From contig JAJPJJ010000094.1 in the NCBI GenBank assembly GCA_021324295.1, positions 1 through 64,000 on the forward strand: DNA of 64,000 nucleotides, read 5' to 3'. The notes under the pieces are model-generated. The model was not told the origin of the DNA and ran no database searches. It saw only the letters and a list, made by a program, of their open reading frames with translations. Every line of letters begins with the position of its first letter. Position 1 is the stretch's first letter. The DNA is from Bacillota bacterium (GTDB taxonomy: Bacteria > Sysuimicrobiota > Sysuimicrobiia > Sysuimicrobiales > Segetimicrobiaceae). This document shows positions 1 to 8,608 of this stretch, one piece after another. The position numbers and the translations under genes were made by a program.

Positions 1-88
1 CCGGCCACATCGTCGTCTCCTGCTCCGTCGAAGCTGCAATGGTTGCTGCGTTGCTTCCACTCTACGTCCCCCAGGCCCAAATTCCTGC

Positions 89-102
89 GACTTGCGCAAG
101 TC
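89..102. promoter_or_regulatory. 14-bp perfect palindrome, candidate operator
   Basis: GACTTGCGCAAGTC is an uninterrupted 14-bp palindrome about 45 bases upstream of the DUF427 gene start at 148. The position suits a dimeric regulator site for that gene. No cognate regulator is visible nearby, and I see no convincing -35/-10 pair, so the role is inference from symmetry and location only. Confidence 0.35.
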
Positions 103-147
103 CGGTAATGTATTGTGACGCCAGACGACGCATGGAGGACAGTCACC

Positions 148-429
148 GTGAAGGCGATATGGCACGGCCGTGTGATCGCGGAGAGCGATCGAACGCTCGA
201 AGTGGCCGGCTACCGGTATTTCCCTCGGGAAACGGTTCGCATGGATTGGCTCCGGCCGGCGCCGAAGACCGAGGCCGACCTGGTGTGCCCCCATGGGGTC
301 CAATTCTACGACGTCGTCGTGGACGGCGCGCGCAGCGGGCGGGCCGCCTGGTCGTATGAGGCGCCCGGCCCGTCGATGAAGCAGGTCGATCATTGGATCG
401 GCTTCTGGGAGGACGTCGAGATCGAGTAA
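148..429 (+). CDS. DUF427 domain protein
   Basis: A protein of about 93 residues covering one DUF427 domain, a small beta-rich family of unknown biochemical role. Family hallmarks are present: the opening VKAIWHGRVIAES, the YRYFPRETV segment, a CPHGVQFYDVVVDG stretch and the closing AFW-like HWIGFWEDVEIE. I chose the GTG at 148 because GGAGG lies at 134-138, nine bases upstream, and the DUF427 homology begins there. An in-frame start at 115 would add 11 residues with no homology. A palindrome lies just upstream. The next gene starts about 280 bases on, so the gene is probably a single transcription unit. Family assignment is good, function unknown. Confidence 0.85.
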   Translation: MKAIWHGRVIAESDRTLEVAGYRYFPRETVRMDWLRPAPKTEADLVCPHGVQFYDVVVDGARSGRAAWSYEAPGPSMKQVDHWIGFWEDVEIE

Positions 430-709
430 CCCGCCGGGACACCGTATCCCCCGGTGCGCCCATCCCTCGGTAGCGCGGCCGGGCGCCGTGTCCGCTCAGC
501 CGATCCCTCCGGTGGCGAAGCGGTTCGGGGTGGACCGCTCGAGCGGATCGGGTCCCCGCTCACCGCGAGCTCCGGATCAGGATCGGACATCCGGATCTAC
601 GAACGCTGGCGTACCGCTGCCGGCGTGGCGGGAGGGTGAGTCTCCGAGCCACCGTTTCATGGCGCAGGCGATGTATGGGGCATGACGGCTGCGGGAGGCA
701 CCAGCGTAG

Positions 710-2062
710 TTGCAGTCGGGGCTTGTGTGCGTGGACGCGGATGTCATTGTGATCGGTGCCGGTGCGGCAGGCTTGGCGGCGGCGCGACGCCTCGCCCGCC
801 GCTCGGTGCGGGTCGTCGTACTGGAGGCGCGGGACCGTGCGGGCGGCCGCGTGTGGTCGCGGCCCATCGCGCGGAGCGCGACGCCGGCGGAGCTGGGCGC
901 GGAGTTCATCCACGGCCGGGGCGGGCCGACGACGCGCTTGCTCCGCGAGGCGGGAATGGCCGCCGTCGATGTCGGGGATGCGGGGTGGGCGTGCTCCAAG
1001 GACGGCGAGCTTCGACGCGAGGAGAGGGACCTATCGTCGGCTGTCGCCATCTTTGAAGCGGCCCGCGCGCTTCCCGACGACGAGAGCGTCGACTGTTTCC
1101 TGCACCGGTTCGAGCAGGATGAGGCGACGCGCGAGACCGCGAGGGCGGCGCGGGCATTCGTCGAGGGCTTCGAGGCCGCCGATCCGGCGATCGCCAGTGC
1201 ACGGGCGATCGCCAGCGAGGTGCGATCGGGAGTCGATCTTGCAATCGCGCGGCCGCTCGGCGGTTACGGCCCGATGGTCGAGCACCTCCGCAACGCGTGT
1301 GCCGCCGCGCGCGTTCAGCTTTGCCTCTCAACGGTCGTTCGCCGAGTTTCGTGGCGTCGTGGAGCCGTTGCCGTCGATACGAGTTGCTGCGGCGGGCCGC
1401 AGGTCTTCCATGCACGAGCGGCGATCCTGACGCTTCCGGTAGGCGTCTTGCGTCATCGCGGCGACGAAACCGCGGTCGCGTTCGATCCCCCGTTGCCGTC
1501 CGCCAAGACGGAGGCGCTGTCGGGCATCGAGATGGGCCACGCGATGAAGGTTGCGTTATGGTTCCGGACGGCGTTCTGGGCGCGGATTCGGAGCGGGCGT
1601 TATCGTGGAGCCGCGTTCTTTCGCTGCGAGCGACAACCGTTCCCAGTGTATTGGACGCAGGCGCCGCCCAGCGGGCTCGTCGTCGCGTGGGCGGGCGGCC
1701 CGCGGGCGACCGCGCTCCGCGCCCTCCCGGAGGCGGACCTCATCGAGCGCGCGCTGAACGGTTTCGGGGCATTGTTCGGCGGGCCGGGGCTGGTGCGCCG
1801 AGAGTTCGAGGGCGGCCTTACGCACGACTGGAGCGGCGACCCGTTCTGCCGCGGCGCGTACAGTTATGTCGCTGTCGGGGGTGGGGATGCGCGCGCGGCG
1901 CTCGCGGCGCCGGTCGACGACACGCTCTTCTTCGCCGGCGAAGCAACGTCGACCGACGGCCAGAGCGGCACGGTGAACGGAGCGCTCGAAACCGGGGAGC
2001 GCGCCGCCGCGGAGGCTGTGGAGGCGCTCGGCCTCGCAGCTCACCGACCACGGACCGAGTGA
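710..2062 (+). CDS. FAD-dependent amine oxidase (flavin monoamine oxidase family)
   Basis: A 450-residue flavoenzyme of the amine oxidase/phytoene desaturase superfamily, expected to oxidise an amine to an imine or aldehyde with FAD. The N-terminal dinucleotide fold shows GAGAAG at residues 16-21, followed by the VLEARDRAGGRV signature. The C-terminal FAD loop contains FFAGEATSTDGQSGTVNGA, typical of monoamine and polyamine oxidases. No signal peptide is visible, so it is probably cytoplasmic. The start is uncertain: TTG at 710 has GGGAGG at 692-697, and GTG at 731 begins seven residues later just before the Rossmann fold. The substrate cannot be read from sequence. The 280 bases upstream, 430-709, hold no gene I can support. 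The next gene is convergent. Confidence 0.85.
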   Translation: MQSGLVCVDADVIVIGAGAAGLAAARRLARRSVRVVVLEARDRAGGRVWSRPIARSATPAELGAEFIHGRGGPTTRLLREAGMAAVDVGDAGWACSKDGELRREERDLSSAVAIFEAARALPDDESVDCFLHRFEQDEATRETARAARAFVEGFEAADPAIASARAIASEVRSGVDLAIARPLGGYGPMVEHLRNACAAARVQLCLSTVVRRVSWRRGAVAVDTSCCGGPQVFHARAAILTLPVGVLRHRGDETAVAFDPPLPSAKTEALSGIEMGHAMKVALWFRTAFWARIRSGRYRGAAFFRCERQPFPVYWTQAPPSGLVVAWAGGPRATALRALPEADLIERALNGFGALFGGPGLVRREFEGGLTHDWSGDPFCRGAYSYVAVGGGDARAALAAPVDDTLFFAGEATSTDGQSGTVNGALETGERAAAEAVEALGLAAHRPRTE

Positions 2063-2209
2063 ACCGGCATTCACCAGGCCGTCGGGGTAGGGGCGAGCGC
2101 GACCGGGCGCCGGGTTGCCGATCAGCCGCGGACGAGCATGGCGTGCTCCCGCGCAAACTCGCCGAACGTCAGGGGCCGACGGCCGTCAGCCCGGCGGGAT
2201 TGCGCGCTT

Positions 2210-3193
2210 TCACCTCGCGACCGCCTCGGGAGCGCCGGTCCGGAGCGACGTGTGCAGCGCGGCGAGCACCCGGAGGTTGCCCACGGCATCGGTGGGGGGC
2301 AGCGAGAGGGGTCCTCCGGAGACGGCGTCGCCGAAGTGCTCCACCATGCGCTGGTACTGGTCGGCTCCGGGCAGCGTGATGACCGTGCGCTCCGCGCCTC
2401 GCGTCAGGTGGATCTCGGCATCTGCCGCGCCCGGCAGGAACGCGTGGGGAACGACCAGGCGCCCCTCGCTGCCCACGACCTCGTACTCCTCGCGGCGTGG
2501 CACGGTGAGGCTGCAGTCGATCGCGGCGAGACGGCCGGTCTCGAAGCGCAGCAGCCCGCCCACCACCTCGTCGACGCCGTACCGCCCGACCCGCCCGTAG
2601 GCGAAGACCTCCTGCGGCTCACCCAGCACCGCCCTGGCGATGTTGACGGCATAGCATCCGACGTCGTACAGGGCCCCGCCGCCGAGATCGGGGCGGAACC
2701 GGATGTTGGTCCGTGGCTCTCGCGCCTGAAACGTGAACGCCGCGCGCACGAGCTGGATCTCGCCCAGGTCTCCAGCGCCGATGAGCTGAAGCACGCGCTC
2801 GGTCCGCGGGTGAAACCGGTACATGAACGCCTCCATCAGCACGACGCCGTGCTGCCGGCATCCGGCGATCATCTCCTCGCAGTCCGCCGCCGACACGGAC
2901 AGCGGCTTTTCACAGAGCACGTGCTTGCCGGCCGCAGCACAGCGCAACGTCCATGCTCGGTGGAGGGTGTTTGGGAGCGGGATGTACACCGCGTCGATCT
3001 CCGGGTCCTCGAGGAGGGCCTCGTACGATCCGTGCGCCCGCGGGATGCCGAGCGCGTCCGCGGCCTCCCGGGCCCGAGCAGCGGTCCGGCTGGCGACCGC
3101 GACGAGCCGCGCGTTTCGAGCGCGCTGGATCGCCGGCATGACCGCGCGCACACCGATACTCGCAACGCCGAGGACGCCCCAGTTGACGGCCAC
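2210..3193 (-). CDS. Gfo/Idh/MocA family oxidoreductase
   Basis: A 327-residue NAD(P)-dependent oxidoreductase of the glucose-fructose oxidoreductase/inositol dehydrogenase family, which acts on sugars, inositols or related polyols. The N-terminal Rossmann fold starts at VNWGVLGVASIG, and the diagnostic EKP motif occurs in HVLCEKPLSVS around residue 94. The C-terminal half matches the substrate-binding beta-sheet domain. Start is GTG at 3193 with AAGGAGG five bases upstream. It follows the peptide-type permease genes on the same strand by about 40 bases and ends that operon. A second member of the family lies at 8609-9727, so two dehydrogenases share one transport operon. The substrate is unknown. 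Confidence 0.88.
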   Translation of the reverse strand: MAVNWGVLGVASIGVRAVMPAIQRARNARLVAVASRTAARAREAADALGIPRAHGSYEALLEDPEIDAVYIPLPNTLHRAWTLRCAAAGKHVLCEKPLSVSAADCEEMIAGCRQHGVVLMEAFMYRFHPRTERVLQLIGAGDLGEIQLVRAAFTFQAREPRTNIRFRPDLGGGALYDVGCYAVNIARAVLGEPQEVFAYGRVGRYGVDEVVGGLLRFETGRLAAIDCSLTVPRREEYEVVGSEGRLVVPHAFLPGAADAEIHLTRGAERTVITLPGADQYQRMVEHFGDAVSGGPLSLPPTDAVGNLRVLAALHTSLRTGAPEAVAR

Positions 3194-3234
3194 GGGTGCC
3201 TCCTTATTGTGTCATCGCGTCCGTGGTCTGTGCG

Positions 3235-4149
3235 TCACAGGCGGACGTCGGGGTCGAGCACATCGCGCAGACCGTCGCCCAGGAGGTTGATGGAAAAGAC
3301 GGCCAGCATGATCGCGAGCCCGGGAAAGAACGCGACCCACCACGCCGTCTCCAGTAGCTCCCGGCCGTCCGCCAGCATGTTGCCCCACTCGGGCGTGGGA
3401 GGCCGGATCCCGAGCCCGAGGAAGCTGAGCGTCGCCCCCGTGATGACCGCGCCGGCGACGCCGAGCGTACTCAGCACGATGAGCGGCGCGGTGACGTTCG
3501 GCAGGATGTGCCTGAGGATGATCGCGGGATCGCCGCACCCGAGGGCCCGCGCCGCCAGCACGAACTCCTGCTCCTTCAGGCTGAGGACCGCGCCTCGGGT
3601 GATGCGGACGTAGTTGGGAATCGCCGCGATGCCGACCGCGACCATGAGGTTGGTGAGGCTGCTCCCGAGCGTCGCGATCACCGCGAGCGCGAGCAGGATG
3701 CTCGGAAACGCCAGGAGGATGTCGACGAAGCGCATGATCAGGGTGTCGACTCTCCGGCCGTAGTAGCCGGCGACCAGCCCCAGCGCGACGCCCGAGGAGG
3801 CGGCGATGCCGACCGACACCACCCCGACCACGAGAGAGAGGCGGCCGCCCCACAGCACCCGCGAGAAGACGTCGCGCCCGAGGTTGTCGGTGCCCATAAC
3901 GTGACTCCAGCCGGGCGCGTCGAGAGGTGCGCGCTGGTTCGTCTTGATCGGGTCGTACGGGCTGATGAGCGGAGCCATGATCGCCGCCAGCGCGATCACG
4001 GCGAACAGCGCGCCGCCGGCGAGCGCGCTCGTGCTGCGCGCCGCGCGGCGGAGCAGCGCGTGCGCCGGCGAGGCGGCCCTGCGCGGCCCGGCGGTGGCCA
4101 TGGGGCTCGCCTGCGCTGCTCGCCCGATGACCGGCTCGTGCTCACTCAT
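3235..4149 (-). CDS. ABC transporter permease, DppC/OppC type
   Basis: A 304-residue inner-membrane permease of the dipeptide/oligopeptide/nickel importer class. It has the N-terminal cytoplasmic extension and first membrane helix typical of DppC (ALFAVIALAAIMAPLISPYDP), the GTDNLGRDVFSR motif, and a late cytoplasmic coupling loop around RALGCGDPAIILRHILPN. The end FLGLGIRPPTPEWGNML is characteristic of OppC/DppC. The start ATG at 4149 was chosen by homology; the reading frame stays open far upstream, but that part only shadows the DppB gene. It lies 29 bases after the DppB-type gene and forms a heterodimeric channel with it. No ATPase gene is present in this operon. Confidence 0.9.
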   Translation of the reverse strand: MSEHEPVIGRAAQASPMATAGPRRAASPAHALLRRAARSTSALAGGALFAVIALAAIMAPLISPYDPIKTNQRAPLDAPGWSHVMGTDNLGRDVFSRVLWGGRLSLVVGVVSVGIAASSGVALGLVAGYYGRRVDTLIMRFVDILLAFPSILLALAVIATLGSSLTNLMVAVGIAAIPNYVRITRGAVLSLKEQEFVLAARALGCGDPAIILRHILPNVTAPLIVLSTLGVAGAVITGATLSFLGLGIRPPTPEWGNMLADGRELLETAWWVAFFPGLAIMLAVFSINLLGDGLRDVLDPDVRL

Positions 4150-4178
4150 CCGTGGGCGCCCGCGTGCCGGACCCAGCG

Positions 4179-5102
4179 TCACTCGTACCGGATCCGCGGG
4201 TCCACGGCCGCGTACAGGACGTCGACCACGAGGTTGACCACCACGTAGGTCGTGGCGGCGACGAGGATCGTCCCCTGGACCAGCGGAACGTCGCGGTTGA
4301 GGATCCCGTCGACGGCGAGCCGGCCGATGCCGGGGCGGGAGAAGATCGTCTCCGTGACGACGGCCCCGCCCAGCAGCGCGCCGAGCTGCAGCCCGAGCAT
4401 CGTGATCGTCGGGATCAGCGCGTTCTTCAGCGCATGGCGGAGCACGACCACGTGCTCCGCGAGGCCCTTCGCGCGCGCGGTGACGATGTACTCCCTGCGC
4501 AGGACGCCGAGCATGCTGGAGCGCACCAGGCGGGCCAGCACCGCAGAGGACAGGATGCCGAGCGCCGCCGCCGGCATGAGGAGCCGGTCGAGCCCGCCCT
4601 GTCCTGTCGCGGGCAGCCACCCGAGCCGGAAGGAAAAGAGCATGATCATGAGCAGGCTCGAGTAGAAGACCGGCATCGAGACGCCGAGGATGGCCAACGT
4701 CATCGCCGTGGTGTCGAGCCACGTGCCGTGCGCGAGCGCCGCGGCGATCCCCAGCGTCACGCCGATGACCACGGCGAAAGCGAGCGCGGCGAGGGTGAGC
4801 TCGGCGGTGCCGGGGAACACCTCGAGGATGCTGTCGAGCACCGGCCGCTGGCCGCGCAGCGTGCGACCGAGGTCGCCCCGGGCGAGGTGGCCCGCGTAGT
4901 CGAGGTATTGGGCGAGGAGCGGCCGGTCGAGGCCGAGCTGGTGGCGGATCTCGGCCGCTCGCTCCGGGGTGAGTGGCTTGTCGCCCGCGAACAGGATGAC
5001 GGGGTCTCCGGGGATGAGGTGCAGCATCAGGAAAGTGAGCACGGAGATGCCGATGAGGATGGGCACGAGCTGCAGAAGCCGCTGTGCGATGTACCGGAGC
5101 AT
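4179..5102 (-). CDS. ABC transporter permease, DppB/OppB type
   Basis: A 307-residue permease with the DppB signature start MLRYIAQRLLQLVPILIGIS, the periplasmic HLIPGDPV motif, and a coupling loop near ARAKGLAEHVVVLRHALKNA. About six membrane helices are apparent. ATG at 5102 has GAGGGG seven or so bases upstream and matches the family start. It sits between the binding protein gene (ends 5206) and the DppC-type gene, as in canonical dpp operons. The imported solute may be a peptide, but this class also carries sugars, opines and nickel chelates, so only the transporter type is secure. Confidence 0.9.
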   Translation of the reverse strand: MLRYIAQRLLQLVPILIGISVLTFLMLHLIPGDPVILFAGDKPLTPERAAEIRHQLGLDRPLLAQYLDYAGHLARGDLGRTLRGQRPVLDSILEVFPGTAELTLAALAFAVVIGVTLGIAAALAHGTWLDTTAMTLAILGVSMPVFYSSLLMIMLFSFRLGWLPATGQGGLDRLLMPAAALGILSSAVLARLVRSSMLGVLRREYIVTARAKGLAEHVVVLRHALKNALIPTITMLGLQLGALLGGAVVTETIFSRPGIGRLAVDGILNRDVPLVQGTILVAATTYVVVNLVVDVLYAAVDPRIRYE

Positions 5103-5205
5103 CGGCCCCTCGGGTCCCCGCGCGACGGCTCGCCCGCCTGGCGCCCCTGCCCCCGCCGCGGCACCGCGGACCGGGGCGCACGTGGCGGCCGCCGCCCAGC
5201 CGTCG

Positions 5206-6882
5206 CTACTTCCTGATCTGCACGTCGTACAGCCAGACGTACGACGCCAGCGCATCCAGGTACTCGCCCTGGACCTCGGCGCGTTTGGCGTTGTGCGTGA
5301 TCGTATCGACGAGCGGGACGACGACGGCGTCCCGCAGCACCCGCTGCTGGATGCGGGCGTACAGCTGAGCCCGCTGCGTCCGGTTGGTCGTGGCCGCCGC
5401 CTGCGCCAGCATCCGGTCGACTTCCGGCACCTGGTAGCGGGCCCGGTTGAACGCGTTCACGTTGGCGGAGTGGAAGAGCGTGCGCAGCACATCCGGGTCC
5501 CCGTACGAGAACCACATGAAGTTGATATCGTACCGGTCCTGTTTGACGAGATCGTAGAACGCCGCGCGCTCGAGGGGCGTGACCTTGATGTCGATCCCCA
5601 CGTCGCGGGCGCTGGCCTGCACCGACTCGGCCATCGCCTTGTCGCGTGGCCGCCCGATGATGGGGAAGTCGAGCGTCAGCCGCTGGCCGCCCTTCACGCG
5701 GATGCCGTCGGGGCCGGGTTTCCACCCGGCCTCGTCGAGGATCTGCTTCGCCTTGTCTGGATTGAAGCTGTAGATCTTCTCGGTGGCGGGATCGTATCCG
5801 AACGTCGAACGCATCAGCGGGCTCCACGCGACCTTGTTCAGCCCGTGGAACACCGTCCTGTTCAACCCTTCGCGGTCGACCGCGTATTCCAGGGCCAGGC
5901 GCACGGCGTGGTCGCTGATCGGGCCCTTGCTCGTGGTGTTGAGGAGCAGCACGAAGCCGGACCCCGGCTGTCCCTTTTCGATCACCACGATCCTGGAATC
6001 CCGTTTGAGCGCCTCGTACTGCAGCGGATCGATGTCGTCCACGTATTGGGTCTCCCCGCTCCTGAGCGTTCCGGTCCGCACCGAGGCCTCGGGGATGATC
6101 TTGAAGACGATCTGGTCGAGGTAGGCTGGGCCGCGGTGCTTGAAGAACGGCGACGCCCAGGCGTACTCGGGGTTGCGGACGAGCGTGATGTGGTCCTTGG
6201 GCACCCACTCCTTGAACATGAACGGGCCGGTCCCGACGGGGTGGCGCGCGAAGGCGGCGGCGCCCATCGTCTTGACCGCCGTCGGGGACACGATGCCGAG
6301 ATAGCCGTTCAAATTGGTGAGCAGGGGGGCGTACCCGTCCTTCATGATGATCCGAACGGTGTGGTCGTCGACGATCTCGGTCCGGTCGTACGGGCCCAAC
6401 TGGTCGTGCGACTGCCCGGCCTTTGTCGCCGGATCGACGACGCGGTCCATCGTGAACTTCACCGCCTCCGCCGTAAACGGTGTCCCGTCGTGGAACTTGA
6501 CGCCGCGGCGTAGCTTGAACGTGTAGGTCTTCGCGTCCGGGGATACCTCCCACGACTCGGCGAGGCCGGGGACGAACCGGCCCGGGACCGGCTCCCAGAC
6601 CAGCGGCTCGCAGATGTTCAGCGTGACGCGAATCGTGGAATCGAAGTTAGTCACCTGCGGGTCCATCGTATCGTCGAGGTCGAAGCCCAGTCCGTACACG
6701 AGCGTGCCTCCCGGCGCGGGCGCTCCCTCGGCCGCCGGCTCCATCCCGGCGAGTGTTGCGCCCCCGATCCAGGATCCCGCCAGGACCAGAAAGTCTCTGC
6801 GTCCCAGACGCCAGGAGCGCAGGACCCGGCCGAAGCTCGCGCTCTCGTCTCGGTGCTCGTCACGCTCGGATCTGCCCGCCAT
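5206..6882 (-). CDS. ABC importer substrate-binding protein, family 5 (peptide/nickel type), Tat signal
   Basis: A 558-residue periplasmic binding protein of the SBP_bac_5 family (DppA, OppA, NikA). A twin-arginine signal is visible, RRDFLVLAG around residues 28-36, followed by a hydrophobic stretch and an Ala-rich cleavage region. The mature part opens GGTLVYGLGFDLDDTMDPQ, and further family segments are AESWEVSPDAKTYTFKLR and GVKFHDGTPFTAEAV. There is no lipobox cysteine. ATG at 6882 is preceded by a strong GGGAGGGAG. The start overlaps the end of the upstream DUF885 gene by 23 bases, so translation is probably coupled. It delivers its ligand to the two permeases downstream; the ligand is not predictable by eye. 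Confidence 0.9.
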   Translation of the reverse strand: MAGRSERDEHRDESASFGRVLRSWRLGRRDFLVLAGSWIGGATLAGMEPAAEGAPAPGGTLVYGLGFDLDDTMDPQVTNFDSTIRVTLNICEPLVWEPVPGRFVPGLAESWEVSPDAKTYTFKLRRGVKFHDGTPFTAEAVKFTMDRVVDPATKAGQSHDQLGPYDRTEIVDDHTVRIIMKDGYAPLLTNLNGYLGIVSPTAVKTMGAAAFARHPVGTGPFMFKEWVPKDHITLVRNPEYAWASPFFKHRGPAYLDQIVFKIIPEASVRTGTLRSGETQYVDDIDPLQYEALKRDSRIVVIEKGQPGSGFVLLLNTTSKGPISDHAVRLALEYAVDREGLNRTVFHGLNKVAWSPLMRSTFGYDPATEKIYSFNPDKAKQILDEAGWKPGPDGIRVKGGQRLTLDFPIIGRPRDKAMAESVQASARDVGIDIKVTPLERAAFYDLVKQDRYDINFMWFSYGDPDVLRTLFHSANVNAFNRARYQVPEVDRMLAQAAATTNRTQRAQLYARIQQRVLRDAVVVPLVDTITHNAKRAEVQGEYLDALASYVWLYDVQIRK

Positions 6883-8608
6883 CGCTCGCTCCCTCCCCCT
6901 GAGTCTGCCGTGCCTCTCCGCCTGACACACGCGCGGGCTCCCGCCGCATCGCGGCGCCGATGAGCGCCACGGGGATCGACCCGAAGGACAGGAGCCGGTC
7001 GTGGAACCCGCGGAGAGCGAAGGCCGATCCCTCTCGCAGCGACAGCTCGCGGCGCAACTCCCGGATGGCGTCCGTGCCGGCCAGATACATCATGGCGGTC
7101 CCGGGGAACATGCTGTTCTTGACCGCCTCGCCGCGGGCGGCCTCCGGGGACATCCCCACGCGGTCCCGGTAGAGGGCGGTGGCAGCGTCCAGCGTGATCG
7201 CGCCGTAGTGGAGCTTGACGTCGACCCACGCGCGGGCCGCCATCCGGAGGCGGTGGTGGCACAGCGCATCGCGCTCCAGCGGCTCGAGGAACCCGATCTC
7301 GTCCATCAGCTCCGTTGCATAGCACGCCCACCCCTCGGCCATCGTGCCGCCGAAGAACATCGCGATGCGGGACGCGCAGTCGACCGCGGCCACCTGGCCG
7401 ATGCGCGAGGCCGCCCGGAAGGCGTACCAGTTCTGGACGTGGTGGCCGATGCCGCCGTGGTGGATCACGTGATTGAGCTTGATCACGCTGTCGTTGGCGG
7501 CGCGCAACCGGCGCGTCTGCTCCTCGGCGGGCATGCCGGGCTCGACCGGCGTCACCAGGTACTCGACCAGGGCCGCGCGATCGTACGGGGCGGGGGACCG
7601 GTACGGGAGGAAGTACAGGTACGGGGCCGCCGCCCGCGCCCACGCGGGCTGCGGGCCGTAGCGGATGGGGTAGTCCGGCCACGTCAGCAGCCGGTGCGCC
7701 TCTGCGGCCGCGCGGGCGGCGGCCCATAGCTCCGCGTGACGCGCGTAGTACTGCGTCGGCGTCGGGTGGCGATCGGCGAGCGACGCGAGGGCGTCGCGCC
7801 ACGTGCGCGCGCCACAGGCGGCGGCGTGCGCGCGCAGGTACGCCTCGCACGCCTCCATCCGTTCCTCGGCCTCGGCGGTGAAGGCGCCGGCGTCCCATGC
7901 CAGGCAGTGGCCCTCGCGCATGAGGACCTCGAAGTCTTCCGCCCCGCACGCGTACCGGGACGTGGCGTGCGGCCGGAGCTCGCGCTCGAGGTAGCGCTGG
8001 AACTCGGCGCACGCCCCTGCCGCGGTGGCCGCCGCGCCCCGCAGCCCAAAGTCCGTGATACGGTGCTCCTGCATGAAGCGCTCGAGGCCATCCTCGAGCA
8101 GGATGCGCGCGCCGACGCACTCCCGCACCGCGCGGTCGATCCACGCCGCGGGCGCCCGGCGCACGGCCGCTTGTCCCTGGCGGAGCAGTCTGGGAACGCG
8201 GTCCAGCCGCGCCCGGACCGACGCTATCCGCTCGCGGAGCGGCGCGAACGGCCGCAGGAGGAGGGAGATGATGCCGAACGCCGCCTCTCCCGTATACACG
8301 CACGGGTTCCCGCGGTGAAAATGGTCCGAGGCAAGCTCGCGGAGTTGGATCCTGAGGAACCCCTCCGCGAGCCGCCGGTCCAGCGCCTCCGCCTCCGTGA
8401 GCGGCTCGGGCGGCAGCGCTCGAAGGCGCGCCAGCAGCGCCTCCATATCGGCCGCCGCATCCCCGACGCCGTCGTCCGAGTAGTCGGGCAGCCGGTCGTC
8501 GTAGGTGTGGACGCCGATGAACGTGGCGTTGACCGGGCGATGGCGATAGTAGGACGCAAAGAAGTCGTCCAGCCACGCACGGAACGCGGGCGCCCGGGGC
8601 GTCGCCAT
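6860..8608 (-). CDS. DUF885 family protein, peptidase-like, altered HExxPGHH motif
   Basis: A 582-residue, mostly helical protein of the DUF885 family, regarded as metallopeptidase-like. The family motif HExxPGHHxQ appears here as HHGGIGHHVQ at residues 383-392: the catalytic Glu is His and the Pro is Ile. The second conserved block is kept as GGTMAEGWACYATELM around residue 430. So either a divergent active enzyme or a protein whose chemistry has changed. No signal peptide is visible, suggesting a cytoplasmic role such as processing the imported solute. The ATG follows the TAG of the upstream Gfo/Idh/MocA gene with no spacing, and the gene end overlaps the binding protein start, so all three are co-translated. 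Confidence 0.82.
   Translation of the reverse strand: MATPRAPAFRAWLDDFFASYYRHRPVNATFIGVHTYDDRLPDYSDDGVGDAAADMEALLARLRALPPEPLTEAEALDRRLAEGFLRIQLRELASDHFHRGNPCVYTGEAAFGIISLLLRPFAPLRERIASVRARLDRVPRLLRQGQAAVRRAPAAWIDRAVRECVGARILLEDGLERFMQEHRITDFGLRGAAATAAGACAEFQRYLERELRPHATSRYACGAEDFEVLMREGHCLAWDAGAFTAEAEERMEACEAYLRAHAAACGARTWRDALASLADRHPTPTQYYARHAELWAAARAAAEAHRLLTWPDYPIRYGPQPAWARAAAPYLYFLPYRSPAPYDRAALVEYLVTPVEPGMPAEEQTRRLRAANDSVIKLNHVIHHGGIGHHVQNWYAFRAASRIGQVAAVDCASRIAMFFGGTMAEGWACYATELMDEIGFLEPLERDALCHHRLRMAARAWVDVKLHYGAITLDAATALYRDRVGMSPEAARGEAVKNSMFPGTAMMYLAGTDAIRELRRELSLREGSAFALRGFHDRLLSFGSIPVALIGAAMRREPARVSGGEARQTQGEGASDGGQIRA

Noticed and set aside
2122-2213. Peptide-like sequence after the stop of the Gfo/Idh/MocA gene on the minus strand
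   Set aside because: A readable tail (PLTFGEFAREHAMLVRG) needs a frame change and has no start; I could not support a gene or a frameshift.
2138-3613. A 491-codon plus-strand frame opposite the Gfo/Idh/MocA and DppC-type genes
   Set aside because: Antisense shadow with no motif; the minus-strand genes have strong family matches and ribosome sites.
4150-5181. Continuation of the DppC-type frame upstream as a long fusion protein
   Set aside because: The extra part overlaps the DppB-type gene in another frame and is Arg/Pro-rich; the ATG at 4149 fits the family start.
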